64,000 nucleotides of DNA from Azospirillum picis (lineage in GTDB: Bacteria; Pseudomonadota; Alphaproteobacteria; Azospirillales; Azospirillaceae): the NCBI RefSeq assembly GCF_017876115.1, contig NZ_JAGINO010000001.1, forward strand, positions 186,001 to 250,000. Reading direction: 5' to 3'. Shown one piece after another: positions 42,928-50,544 of this stretch. A program made the position numbers and the translations under genes. The notes beneath the pieces were generated by a model. That model searched no databases, was not told where the DNA came from, and saw only the letters and a program-made list of their open reading frames with translations. Positions within the stretch are counted from its first letter, which is position 1; every line of letters begins with the position of its first letter.

Positions 42928-42966
42928 CCGTCCGGCAGGTGCAGCGCCCATGCGGGAACAGCGTCC

Positions 42967-43317
42967 ATGCCGGTGACGCCCGACGACACCCGCCTGATGG
43001 ACGTCCAGCAGGGCGGGCGCTGCTTCTACTGCGACGGGCCGGTCGGGGCGAAGGCGACCTTCGACCATCTCATCCCCCAGGCCTATGGCGGGATCGACGC
43101 CCCGGCGAACGTCGTGCTCGCCCACCGCCGCTGCAACCAGCGCAAGGGCGACCGCCTTCCCACCGCCGGCGAACTCGACCGCTTCTTCTCCCTGCGCCGC
43201 GGCAGCCGGCTGGGCGTCTGGCCGCCGTTGCACGCCCTGCGCGAGGCGGTCCTGCGCGGGGCGGGGGAGGACGCGGCGTGGATCGCCGTGGCGGAGGCGA
43301 TCGCGCGCCTGCGCTGA
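42967..43317 (+). CDS. HNH endonuclease-family protein
   Basis: 116 residues. The motif order is CFYCDG (zinc pair), TFDHLIPQAYGG (catalytic His after Asp), PANVVLAHRRCNQRKGD (second zinc Cys and HNH core). A basic C-terminal helix follows. Single-domain HNH proteins of this size occur widely in high-GC proteobacteria; some belong to phage or defence loci, but no phage or defence gene is near. It lies 39 bp after rimO and may be co-transcribed. Confidence 0.85.
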   Translation: MPVTPDDTRLMDVQQGGRCFYCDGPVGAKATFDHLIPQAYGGIDAPANVVLAHRRCNQRKGDRLPTAGELDRFFSLRRGSRLGVWPPLHALREAVLRGAGEDAAWIAVAEAIARLR

Positions 43318-43402
43318 GCGGAGCCATCCTCGCCCGCTGGAAACCAATCCGCCGCCGATCCGTTGAAGAGGGGTGCAACACGCAACGAGGAGGCGTCCCG
43401 CG

Positions 43403-43570
43403 ATGGCCGGAGAGCAGAACAAGCAGCCGCACACCGAACAGAGCATCCGCCACACCGACGGCGAGCAGAACACCGGCAACCACAAGAAGCCGGACGCGCC
43501 CGACGCCGGCGGCGCCGACCGCTTCGGCGGCACCCGCGCCGGCGCGGAGAACGTCGAGCCGAAGAAATAG
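43403..43570 (+). CDS. small hydrophilic, probably disordered protein (55 aa)
   Basis: A 55-residue protein starting MAGEQNKQPHTEQSIRHTDG, with GAGGAGG upstream. Almost every residue is polar or charged (N, Q, K, H, D, E, G). There is no hydrophobic core, cysteine or aromatic cluster apart from one phenylalanine. It resembles stress-type hydrophilic peptides, but no family is recognised. The clear ribosome-binding site argues that it is translated. Confidence 0.5.
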   Translation: MAGEQNKQPHTEQSIRHTDGEQNTGNHKKPDAPDAGGADRFGGTRAGAENVEPKK

Positions 43571-43662
43571 CCGCAGGAAACGGCCTTGCCGATAGGGGCT
43601 GGCATCGCCGGCCCCGCCTGTGCGAGATCCGGGGGACGGCACCGCAAAGGACGTCTTCCCGC

Positions 43663-43914
43663 ATGGCACCTTCGATCTTCAAGCGCTACAAAGTCCATTT
43701 CACCCGCCCCCTGCCCGGCCTGCGGCCCGGGCGGCCGGAACGCGACGCCATGGTCGACCGGGTCCGCCGCTTCGCCGGCGAGAACGGCATGGCCGGCGAC
43801 CTCCATGCCATCGCCCCCAATGCCGGCTTCGGCATCCTCGAAGTCCGCTGCACGGAACGGCTCGCCCGACGGCTCTCCGACCTGCCGGAGGTCGAAACGG
43901 TGCAGGAGGGCTGA
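43663..43914 (+). CDS. hypothetical small protein (83 aa)
   Basis: 83 residues starting MAPSIFKRYKVHFTRPLPGL. Two basic beta-strand-like segments flank a helix (DAMVDRVRRFAGEN), then HAIAPNAGFGILEVRCTERLARRLSDLPEVETVQEG, which looks like a small alpha/beta (ferredoxin-like) fold of the kind found in subtilisin propeptide or inhibitor domains. That likeness is only a pattern impression. A weak upstream purine stretch precedes the ATG. No partner protease is adjacent. Confidence 0.45.
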   Translation: MAPSIFKRYKVHFTRPLPGLRPGRPERDAMVDRVRRFAGENGMAGDLHAIAPNAGFGILEVRCTERLARRLSDLPEVETVQEG

Positions 43915-44101
43915 AGCGGCCCGCTTCGCCGGCCGGGGGAGCGGCTTTCCCCGCCCGCCCCCCAACCATCAGGGTACCGCAAGCGGATTAAGGGGCTGGC
44001 GATCCGGGGACTGCCGACTAGGTGATGCTGCGGCCGTGGGCGGCTCGCCCCGCGGCCCCCATCCTTGACCGCAGCATCACGAAGAAGGGGAGAAACCGGA
44101 C

Positions 44102-44527
44102 ATGGCGATGAGACAATCCGATGCCGAGTGGCGTGGCGACCTGAAGTCGGGCAGCGGCACCATGCGGCTGGGCAGCGGCGCCTTCGAGGGCGCCTATTCC
44201 TTCCCGTCGCGCTTCGAGAACGGCCAGGGCACCAATCCGGAGGAGCTGATCGCCGCCGCGCATGCCGGCTGCTTCTCCATGGCGCTGTCGGCCGCGCTGT
44301 CGCAGGCCGGCCATCCGCCGACCCGCGTCCACACCACGGCCAAGGTGCATCTAGAGAAGGCCGGCGCCGGCTTCGCCATCAGCCGGATCGAACTTGACTG
44401 CGAGGCGGAGATCCCCGGCATCGACGATGCCGCCTTCCAGGAACAGGCGAAGGGCGCCAAGGCCAACTGCCCGGTGTCGAAGGCCCTGGCCGGCACGGAG
44501 ATCAGCCTGACCGCCAAGCTGCTGTGA
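44102..44527 (+). CDS. osmC: OsmC-family peroxiredoxin
   Basis: 141 residues. It reduces organic hydroperoxides with two redox cysteines: C57 in AAHAGCFSMALS and C123 in AKANCPVSKAL. The N-terminal SDAEWRGDLKSGSGTMRLGSG and PEELIAAAHAGC segments are typical of the OsmC rather than the Ohr branch. Expression is usually linked to osmotic or stationary-phase stress. It is followed 118 bp later by an alpha/beta hydrolase. Confidence 0.92.
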   Translation: MAMRQSDAEWRGDLKSGSGTMRLGSGAFEGAYSFPSRFENGQGTNPEELIAAAHAGCFSMALSAALSQAGHPPTRVHTTAKVHLEKAGAGFAISRIELDCEAEIPGIDDAAFQEQAKGAKANCPVSKALAGTEISLTAKLL

Positions 44528-44645
44528 CGCCGCCTCCCGACGGGTTTCGCCGCGGGTTTCACAGATGATAAGGTGCGCCGCCCCGGGCCGGGGCGGCTCA
44601 CCCCGCCGCCGCGGTCGCCGGAGGGCGAAGGAGCGGAGGGTGACA

Positions 44646-45452
44646 GTGAGCGGTATTCCGGATGCCGGACCCACGGAGGTGGACGGACTGGTGGAGTTGG
44701 GCGCGGCCCGTTTGGAATACCGGTGGATCCCGGCACGGCGCCCCGGCGCGCCGACGCTGGTGTTCCTGCATGAAGGGCTCGGCTGCATCGCCATCTGGAA
44801 GGATTTCCCCGACCGGCTGGCGGCCGCGACCGGCTGCGGCGCCCTCGTCTACTCCCGCCAGGGCTACGGGCGTTCGACGCCCTGCAGCCTGCCGCGCCCG
44901 CTGGACTATCATGTCGAGGAGGCCGACGGCATGCTGCCGGCGCTGCTGGACCGGCTGGGGGTGGCCGGCGACCTGGTGCTGGTCGGGCACAGCGACGGGG
45001 CGACCATCGCCCTGCTGGCGGCGGCAGGACGGCTCGCCCCACGCATCCGCCTCGCCATCGCCGAGGCGCCGCACGTCTTCGTCGAGGACGTCACGATCGC
45101 CGGCATCGAAGCCGCCTGCGAGGCCTGGCGCGACGGTGCGCTCCGCCGCGCGCTGGAACGCCTGCACGGTGCGAACACCGAGATCGCCTTCCGCGGCTGG
45201 GCCGAGACCTGGCTGGCCCCCCGCTTCCGCGCCTGGAACATCGAACACAGGCTTCCGTCGCTCCGCGTGCCGCTGCTGGTCATACAAGGCGTGGCCGACG
45301 AGTACGCCACCGGGGCCCAGTACGAGGCGATCGCGGCACAGTCGGGCGGCCCGGTGACGCTGCTGGTTCTTGAGGAGTGCGGCCATACCCCGCACCGCGA
45401 CCAGCCGGAACGCGTGCTCGCCGCGATGGCCGAGGCGATCGGGCGGGCATAG
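44646..45452 (+). CDS. alpha/beta hydrolase
   Basis: 268 residues. I chose GTG 44646 (MSGIPDAGPTEVDG) with GGAGG six bases upstream; an ATG 81 bp earlier would add a basic, low-complexity leader. The oxyanion strand is FLHEGLGC, the nucleophile S116 is in LVGHSDGAT, the acid lies near VADEYATG and the histidine is in EECGHTPHRD. The lid region (RRALERLHGANTEIAFRGWAETWL) is helical. Ester, lactone or haloalkane substrates are all possible. A three-unit tandem repeat begins at its stop codon. Confidence 0.85.
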   Translation: MSGIPDAGPTEVDGLVELGAARLEYRWIPARRPGAPTLVFLHEGLGCIAIWKDFPDRLAAATGCGALVYSRQGYGRSTPCSLPRPLDYHVEEADGMLPALLDRLGVAGDLVLVGHSDGATIALLAAAGRLAPRIRLAIAEAPHVFVEDVTIAGIEAACEAWRDGALRRALERLHGANTEIAFRGWAETWLAPRFRAWNIEHRLPSLRVPLLVIQGVADEYATGAQYEAIAAQSGGPVTLLVLEECGHTPHRDQPERVLAAMAEAIGRA

Positions 45453-45487
45453 GCAACCAGGGCGGCAACCAGGGCGGCAACCAGAGC
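45452..45487. repeat. three 12-bp tandem units after the hydrolase stop
   Basis: GGCAACCAGGGC is repeated at 45452-45463, 45464-45475 and, with one change, 45476-45487, starting in the stop codon of the hydrolase. It fills part of a 158-bp gap. Likely slippage; length may vary between strains. Confidence 0.8.
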
Positions 45488-45610
45488 GGCACCCGCGGCG
45501 GCAAAGCGGGCGGGAACCCTTCGGCCGAATGACAGATTGACCCCGCCGCTTCCAGCCACCCATAGTGCCCCGTTAGCGTGCCCCGGCCGCCCCCTTTCGA
45601 ACGACGGACG

Positions 45611-46825
45611 ATGCCTGCCGCACCCTGCCGCATTCTGCTGCTGCTCCTGCTTTTCCTGCTTCCGCTGGCGGGCGGGGCGGCTGCGGCCCCGTCGGGGCAA
45701 CCCGCGGGAGGGCCGGCCGGCGAACCGGTGGTCCTGGCGCTCGACGGCGAGTTCGGGCTCGACAACAGCACCTCCGCCGTCGCCATCCAGCGCGGCATCC
45801 TGACCGCCATCGACGAGATCAACCGCGACGGCGGCGTGCTGGGCGGGCGGCCGCTGGCCCTGATCACCCGCGACCACCGGTCGATCTCGGCCCGCGGCAT
45901 CAAGAACATCCGCGAACTCGCCACCATCCCCGACCTGGTGGCGGTGTTCGGCGGACGCTTCAGCCCGGTGGTGATCGAGGAACTGCCGATCCTGGAGCAG
46001 ACCCGCACCCTGTTCCTGGCGCCCTGGTCGTCGGCCGACCCGATCATCGACAACGGCATGCGGCCCAACTACATCTTCCGCCTGTCGCTGCGCGACAGCC
46101 TGGCGATGCCGTTCCTGCTGCGCCACGCCGCCGGGCGTGGCCTGAACCGGGTGGGCCTGCTGCTGACGAACACCGCATGGGGGCGGTCCAACCTGGAGGC
46201 GGCCAACGGCTATCTCGCCGACCGCCGGCCTCCGGAGCTGGTTGCGACCGCCTGGTACAACTGGCGCGACAAGTCGCTGATCGACCGGTACGAGGCGCTG
46301 GCCGCCGCCGGCGCCGAGGCCATCGTGCTGGTCGCCAACGACGACGAGGCGGCCCTGCTGGTGCGCGAGGTGGCGGCCCTGCCGGCGGACCGCCGGCTGC
46401 CGATCCTCAGCCACTGGGGCGTCACCGGCGGCGACTTCGTGGGCCAGGCCGGGCCGGCCCTGCAATCCGTGGATTTCAGCGTGATCCAGACCGTCAGCCC
46501 GATGCGCATCCCGCCCGAGCGGCTCGCCCCGGTGCTGGAAACCGCCGGGCGCCTGTTCGGCATCCACCGGCCGGAGGACATCGTGTCGGCGGTCGGCTTC
46601 CTCCACGCCTACGACCTGACCCGCATCCTGGCGCTCGCCATCGAGCGGGCCGGCACCATCGACCGGGCGGCGGTGCGCGACGCGCTGGAGCAGGTCGGCC
46701 CCTACCGCGGCGTCATCAAGGACTATGAGCGCCCGTTCACGCCGGACCGCCATGAGGCGCTCGGGCCGGACGACCTGCTGATGGCCCGGTTCCGCCCCGA
46801 CGGCGTCCTGGTCCCGGCGGAGTGA
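45611..46825 (+). CDS. periplasmic ligand-binding protein (branched-chain amino-acid type) linked to a sensor kinase
   Basis: 404 residues. Signal peptide MPAAPCRILLLLLLFLLPLA ends about GGAAA-AP. The mature part follows the Leu/Ile/Val-binding fold: VVLALDGEFGLDNSTSAVAIQRGILTAIDEIN, GGVLGGRPLALITRDHRS, VAVFGGRFSPVVIEELPILE, RVGLLLTNTAWGRSN and the second-lobe VSAVGFLHAYDLTRILALAIERA. There is no permease or ATPase in the vicinity. Instead the next gene, 10 bp away, is a hybrid sensor kinase. I infer that it presents a ligand to the kinase (as in TorT-TorS type systems) rather than feeding a transporter. Confidence 0.85.
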   Translation: MPAAPCRILLLLLLFLLPLAGGAAAAPSGQPAGGPAGEPVVLALDGEFGLDNSTSAVAIQRGILTAIDEINRDGGVLGGRPLALITRDHRSISARGIKNIRELATIPDLVAVFGGRFSPVVIEELPILEQTRTLFLAPWSSADPIIDNGMRPNYIFRLSLRDSLAMPFLLRHAAGRGLNRVGLLLTNTAWGRSNLEAANGYLADRRPPELVATAWYNWRDKSLIDRYEALAAAGAEAIVLVANDDEAALLVREVAALPADRRLPILSHWGVTGGDFVGQAGPALQSVDFSVIQTVSPMRIPPERLAPVLETAGRLFGIHRPEDIVSAVGFLHAYDLTRILALAIERAGTIDRAAVRDALEQVGPYRGVIKDYERPFTPDRHEALGPDDLLMARFRPDGVLVPAE

Positions 46826-46835
46826 GGATGCCCGC

Positions 46836-49157
46836 ATGACCGGCCCCGATCGCCTTCCCCCCCTCGCCAACGCCACCTCCGGACCCGGCCTGCTGACGTC
46901 GGGACGCCTGGCCCGCCGCTTCGCCATGGTCTCGCTGATGCTGGGGGTGCTGATCGCCATGCTGATCGGCGCCAGCCTCTATCTGGTGTCGAGCCGCCAC
47001 CTGATGCGCCAGCACCACGCGAACGTCGAGGCCAACGCCAGCCTCGCCGCCCGCCAGACCGAGGGGCTGCTGAACACGCTGGTCACCACGGTGCGCGAAC
47101 TGGCCGACAACAGCGTGCTGGCGACGGCGCTGGTCGACTCCTCCGGCAAGGAAACCTACCTCGTCCCCTTCCTGCGCAGCTTCAACCACATCGCCAGCAT
47201 CCCGGTGGCGATGGTCTTCACCGATTTCGAAGGGATGCCGATCACCGACAACGGCCGCCACGGCGACGCGGTGTCCATCACGGCGTCCGACATGGCCTGG
47301 CTGCGCACCGCCATCGCCGCCGGCCGGCCGGCCGCCCGGATCGTCCGCCAGGGAACGGGCGACTACCTGCTGGCGGCGGAGATGCTGATCTATTCGCGCA
47401 CCGCCTCGCCGGAGGGTGCGCTGGTCTACAAGGTGCCGCTCGACGCCCTGGTCCTGCATCCCGAGGCCGAACTGCTCCATGTCGGCGCCCCACCGGACCC
47501 GACGCCGGACGACACGATGACGGTGACGGTGCCGCTGACGGTGCCCGACCGGCTCTCGGAACTGGGGCTGCGCCTGCGGCTGGTGGCGCCCGACACGCCG
47601 ACCGCGGCCTTCGTGTCCTGGATGCTGCCGGCCTACGGGCTGGTGGCCATCGCCGCCCTGCTGGCGATCTACATCGGCAGCAGGGCCGTCGGCAGCCACA
47701 TGACGCGCTCGCTGCGCGAGCTGGAGCGGCTGGCCGGCGCCATCGCGACCGACGGCTTCACCGGCCAGCGGGCGAAGGTGCGCGGCGACGACGAGGTGTC
47801 GTCCCTGGCCAGGGGCTTCAACGCGATGCTCGACCACATCGCGGCGATCCAGCGCGAGCGCGAACTGCGCGCCGCGGAGGAGATCACCATCCAGCGCACC
47901 CTGGCCGAGCGGGCCGAGCAGGCGCGGGCGGAGGCGGAAAGCGCGCGCAACGAGGCCGAGCGCTCGCGCCAGGAAGCGGTGATGGCGCTGATGGTGGCGG
48001 AACGGGCCAACGCCGCCAAGACGCACTTCCTGGCGGCGGCCAGCCACGACCTGCGCCAGCCGGTGCAGTCGCTGGTCCTGTTGACCTCGGCGCTGGGGGT
48101 CCGGCTGGGCGACCATCCGGCGGCGTCGCTGGTCGGCAGCATCGAGGCGTCTATGGACGCGCTCTGCCGCCTGCTCGACGCCATCCTCGACATCTCGAAG
48201 CTGGATGCCGGCACGGTCACGCCCAACGCCCAGGCGGTGTCGCTGGGCACCATCTTCGCGCGGCTCGACGGCGAGTACCGGCTTCGCGCCGCCGAGAAGG
48301 GGATCGCCTTCCGCAGCGTCTCCACCAACGTGACGCTCAACGCCGACGCCGCCCTGCTGGAGCGGATCATCCGCAATCTGGTCGAGAACGCCCTGCGCTA
48401 CACCGACCACGGCCGCATCCTGCTGGGCTGCCGCCGCAGCCCCCGGGGCCTGCGCATCCAGATCCACGACACCGGGATCGGCATCCCGCCGGAGCATCTG
48501 GAGCGGATCTTCCACGAGTTCTACCAGATCTCCAACCCCACCCGTGACCGCGGCAAGGGGCTGGGGCTGGGGCTGGCCATCGTCGACCGGCTGGCCCGGC
48601 TGCTCGGCTACCGCGTGCATGTGGCCTCGACGGCCGGCAAGGGATCCTGCTTCACCCTGGAGATCCCGGATCCGGCGGTGACCACCGCAAAGCCGGAAAC
48701 GGCCGACAACCGGGATCGCACGCCGGAGCCCGGCCGGGGCGTGGCGCTGGTGATCGACGACGATCCGCTGGTGCGCGAGGGCCTGACGCTGCTGATCGAG
48801 GATTTCGGCTGGCGGGTCGCCGCCGCCGACAGCGGCGCCGCGGCGCTGCGGCTTCTGGACGAAGAGCCGCAGCCACCCGACCTGGTGATCGCCGACTACC
48901 GCCTGGAAGCCGGCGCCACCGGGCTGGAGGCCATCCGCGCGGTGGAGGCGGTGCTGCGCGAGCGCGGAACCGCCTCGCCGCTCAGCGTCGTGCTGACCGG
49001 CGACACCGCGCCGCAACGCATCGCCGACGCGGAAGCCAGTGGCTTCCGCATCCTGCACAAGCCGATCGCCGCCAAGGAGGTGGCGCACCTGCTGAGCGAG
49101 GCCGGCGCACCGCGGGAGACACCCCACGGCCGCCGGTCCGCCCTGGCCAGTCTCTGA
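46836..49157 (+). CDS. hybrid sensor kinase with Cache-like and HAMP domains
   Basis: 773 residues. TM1 (about 29-52) and TM2 (about 257-282) enclose a periplasmic domain. A HAMP linker (SLRELERLAGAIATDGFTG ... DDEVSSLARGFNAMLDHI) and a long coiled coil (about 340-390, rich in A, E and R) lead to HisKA with H404 in AAASHDLRQPVQSL. The ATPase has NLVENALRYTDHG, DTGIGIPPEHL and GKGLGLGLAIVDRL, and a C-terminal receiver has D687 in LVIADYRLEAGATG. The SHDLRQPVQSL subtype is common in proteobacterial hybrid kinases. The gene directly follows the ligand-binding protein and is surely co-transcribed. Confidence 0.93.
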   Translation: MTGPDRLPPLANATSGPGLLTSGRLARRFAMVSLMLGVLIAMLIGASLYLVSSRHLMRQHHANVEANASLAARQTEGLLNTLVTTVRELADNSVLATALVDSSGKETYLVPFLRSFNHIASIPVAMVFTDFEGMPITDNGRHGDAVSITASDMAWLRTAIAAGRPAARIVRQGTGDYLLAAEMLIYSRTASPEGALVYKVPLDALVLHPEAELLHVGAPPDPTPDDTMTVTVPLTVPDRLSELGLRLRLVAPDTPTAAFVSWMLPAYGLVAIAALLAIYIGSRAVGSHMTRSLRELERLAGAIATDGFTGQRAKVRGDDEVSSLARGFNAMLDHIAAIQRERELRAAEEITIQRTLAERAEQARAEAESARNEAERSRQEAVMALMVAERANAAKTHFLAAASHDLRQPVQSLVLLTSALGVRLGDHPAASLVGSIEASMDALCRLLDAILDISKLDAGTVTPNAQAVSLGTIFARLDGEYRLRAAEKGIAFRSVSTNVTLNADAALLERIIRNLVENALRYTDHGRILLGCRRSPRGLRIQIHDTGIGIPPEHLERIFHEFYQISNPTRDRGKGLGLGLAIVDRLARLLGYRVHVASTAGKGSCFTLEIPDPAVTTAKPETADNRDRTPEPGRGVALVIDDDPLVREGLTLLIEDFGWRVAAADSGAAALRLLDEEPQPPDLVIADYRLEAGATGLEAIRAVEAVLRERGTASPLSVVLTGDTAPQRIADAEASGFRILHKPIAAKEVAHLLSEAGAPRETPHGRRSALASL

Positions 49158-49217
49158 ACAGGTCCATACCTCGTCCAGGATGCCCTTTTCGGCAATTGCC
49201 GCATCCCGGCTGCGGCA

Positions 49218-49466
49218 TCAGCTTCCGCGTGTGGGCCGCCCTATGGCATCGAGTTGGCCTGCCAGCCGTTCTATGAGACGGACAGCCAGTTCCTGACGCC
49301 GCCGTGCGCTGTCCCTGTTCTCCTGCCGGAGATGGGCCGCTGCGGCGTCCTCCAATGCACCCCTGACCTCTTCCACCGTGAACAGGCCTTTTTCCACCAT
49401 TGCGATCATCAGCGACTCACATATGGAAAGAGCAGCCATCCCCGCCGCCTCTTCCTCGCCGGCCAT
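49218..49466 (-). CDS. small helical protein (82 aa)
   Basis: 82 residues starting MAGEEEAAGMAALSICESLM, with AAGGGGGACAAG upstream; a longer frame adds 38 residues without a ribosome-binding site. It is entirely helical and charged: MIAMVEKGLFTVEEVRGALEDAAAAHLRQEN, then an arginine-rich helix (RDSARRRQELAVRLIERLAGQLDAI). It is divergent from the Crp/Fnr gene. Family not recognised; a small dimerising regulator is plausible. Confidence 0.55.
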   Translation of the reverse strand: MAGEEEAAGMAALSICESLMIAMVEKGLFTVEEVRGALEDAAAAHLRQENRDSARRRQELAVRLIERLAGQLDAIGRPTRGS

Positions 49467-49725
49467 CTTGTCCCCCTTGTGATTGTCCCGATAATGTCCC
49501 GTGCCGGGCCTGGAATTTCGGCAGGCACTGCCCCAACGGCATAGGAACAACAACAGAGGGTCGGCCGTGTCGCAGCCCATCGGGGAAAAATCTCTGGCCG
49601 ATTAACCTATGTTGTAGCCGCCTTTGTCGAAAGCCCTAATCGTTCGAAACCGGCCGGAACCGCTCCAGCGGCGCATCCGTTCTTGGGACGACGAATATCA
49701 GGACAAAGAAGGCAAAGTGACGACC

Positions 49726-50544
49726 ATGACTCGCGTTCCGGCGAGCCGCCAGCCCGAAACGACACCATTGTGGCTGAAACTCAGTAGCTACCTTGTCCTG
49801 TCAGACGACGAAAAGCTGTACCTCTCCGAACTGGAGAAGACGATCGTCAAGCAGCCGCCGAGAAGCGACCTTCTCCAGCAGGGGGAAAGATACCGCGACG
49901 TCCGCATCATACGGGACGGCTGGGCAATTCGTCACAAGGCATTGCCAGACGGCCGCCGGCAGGTGGTGAACTTTGTTCTGCCCGGCGATATCATCGGGAT
50001 GTACTGCACCTTGTTCGAGTCGGCGGACCACAGCGTCACCACCCTGACCCAGGTCGAGGTGGCGAGCTTCCCGCCGGAACGGATCGGCGAACTGTTCCGC
50101 TCCTTCCCGCGCCTCGCCGCCGCGCTCGCCTGGTCCGGCGCGCGCGAGGAGGCGATGGTCGCCGAACGGCTTCTCAGCCTGGGCAGGCGCACGGCGCTGG
50201 AGCGCACGGCGCATCTGATCGTCGAACTCCTGCGCCGCCTCAGCGTCGTCAACATGGCGGCCGACGGGCATTTCGTGCTGCCGGTCACGCAGGAGATCCT
50301 GGCCGACGCGCTGGGCCTCAGCATCGTCCACATCAACCGCACCCTGCGGCGGCTGCGCGACAGCGGCCTGATCGAACTGAACGGGCAGCGCATCACCGTC
50401 AACGACGTGCGCCAGCTTGCGTCGGTCGGCCAGTTCGACGAGCTGTACCTGCACCTGATCCGGGCGCCGCGGCGGCTCGAACGCACCTTCTCCGACAATC
50501 GTTCCCCGCGCTCCGGCGGCAGGGACGAGCAGGCCAAGGCGTGA
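49726..50544 (+). CDS. Crp/Fnr-family regulator without iron-sulfur cysteines
   Basis: About 272 residues. The cyclic-nucleotide-binding-like barrel (about 40-150) includes LLQQGERYRDVRIIRDGWAIRHKALPDGRRQVVNFVLPGDIIG. A dimer helix follows, then the Crp-type helix-turn-helix VTQEILADALGLSIVHINRTLRRLRDSGLIELNG. There are no N-terminal cysteine cluster residues, so it is not an oxygen-sensing FNR; many alphaproteobacterial relatives control stress or nitrogen genes. ATG 49726 is preferred; GTG 49717 has a better ribosome-binding site. Its TGA overlaps the GTG of the next gene. Confidence 0.9.
   Translation: MTRVPASRQPETTPLWLKLSSYLVLSDDEKLYLSELEKTIVKQPPRSDLLQQGERYRDVRIIRDGWAIRHKALPDGRRQVVNFVLPGDIIGMYCTLFESADHSVTTLTQVEVASFPPERIGELFRSFPRLAAALAWSGAREEAMVAERLLSLGRRTALERTAHLIVELLRRLSVVNMAADGHFVLPVTQEILADALGLSIVHINRTLRRLRDSGLIELNGQRITVNDVRQLASVGQFDELYLHLIRAPRRLERTFSDNRSPRSGGRDEQAKA

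Noticed and set aside
41347..43965. 872-codon minus-strand frame over rimO
   Set aside because: It is a shadow of rimO and its neighbours, with no recognisable domain.
45452..45540. possible repeat protein reading ALVAALVAALVA on the minus strand
   Set aside because: It is the translation of a 12-bp tandem repeat, with no start or ribosome-binding site of its own.
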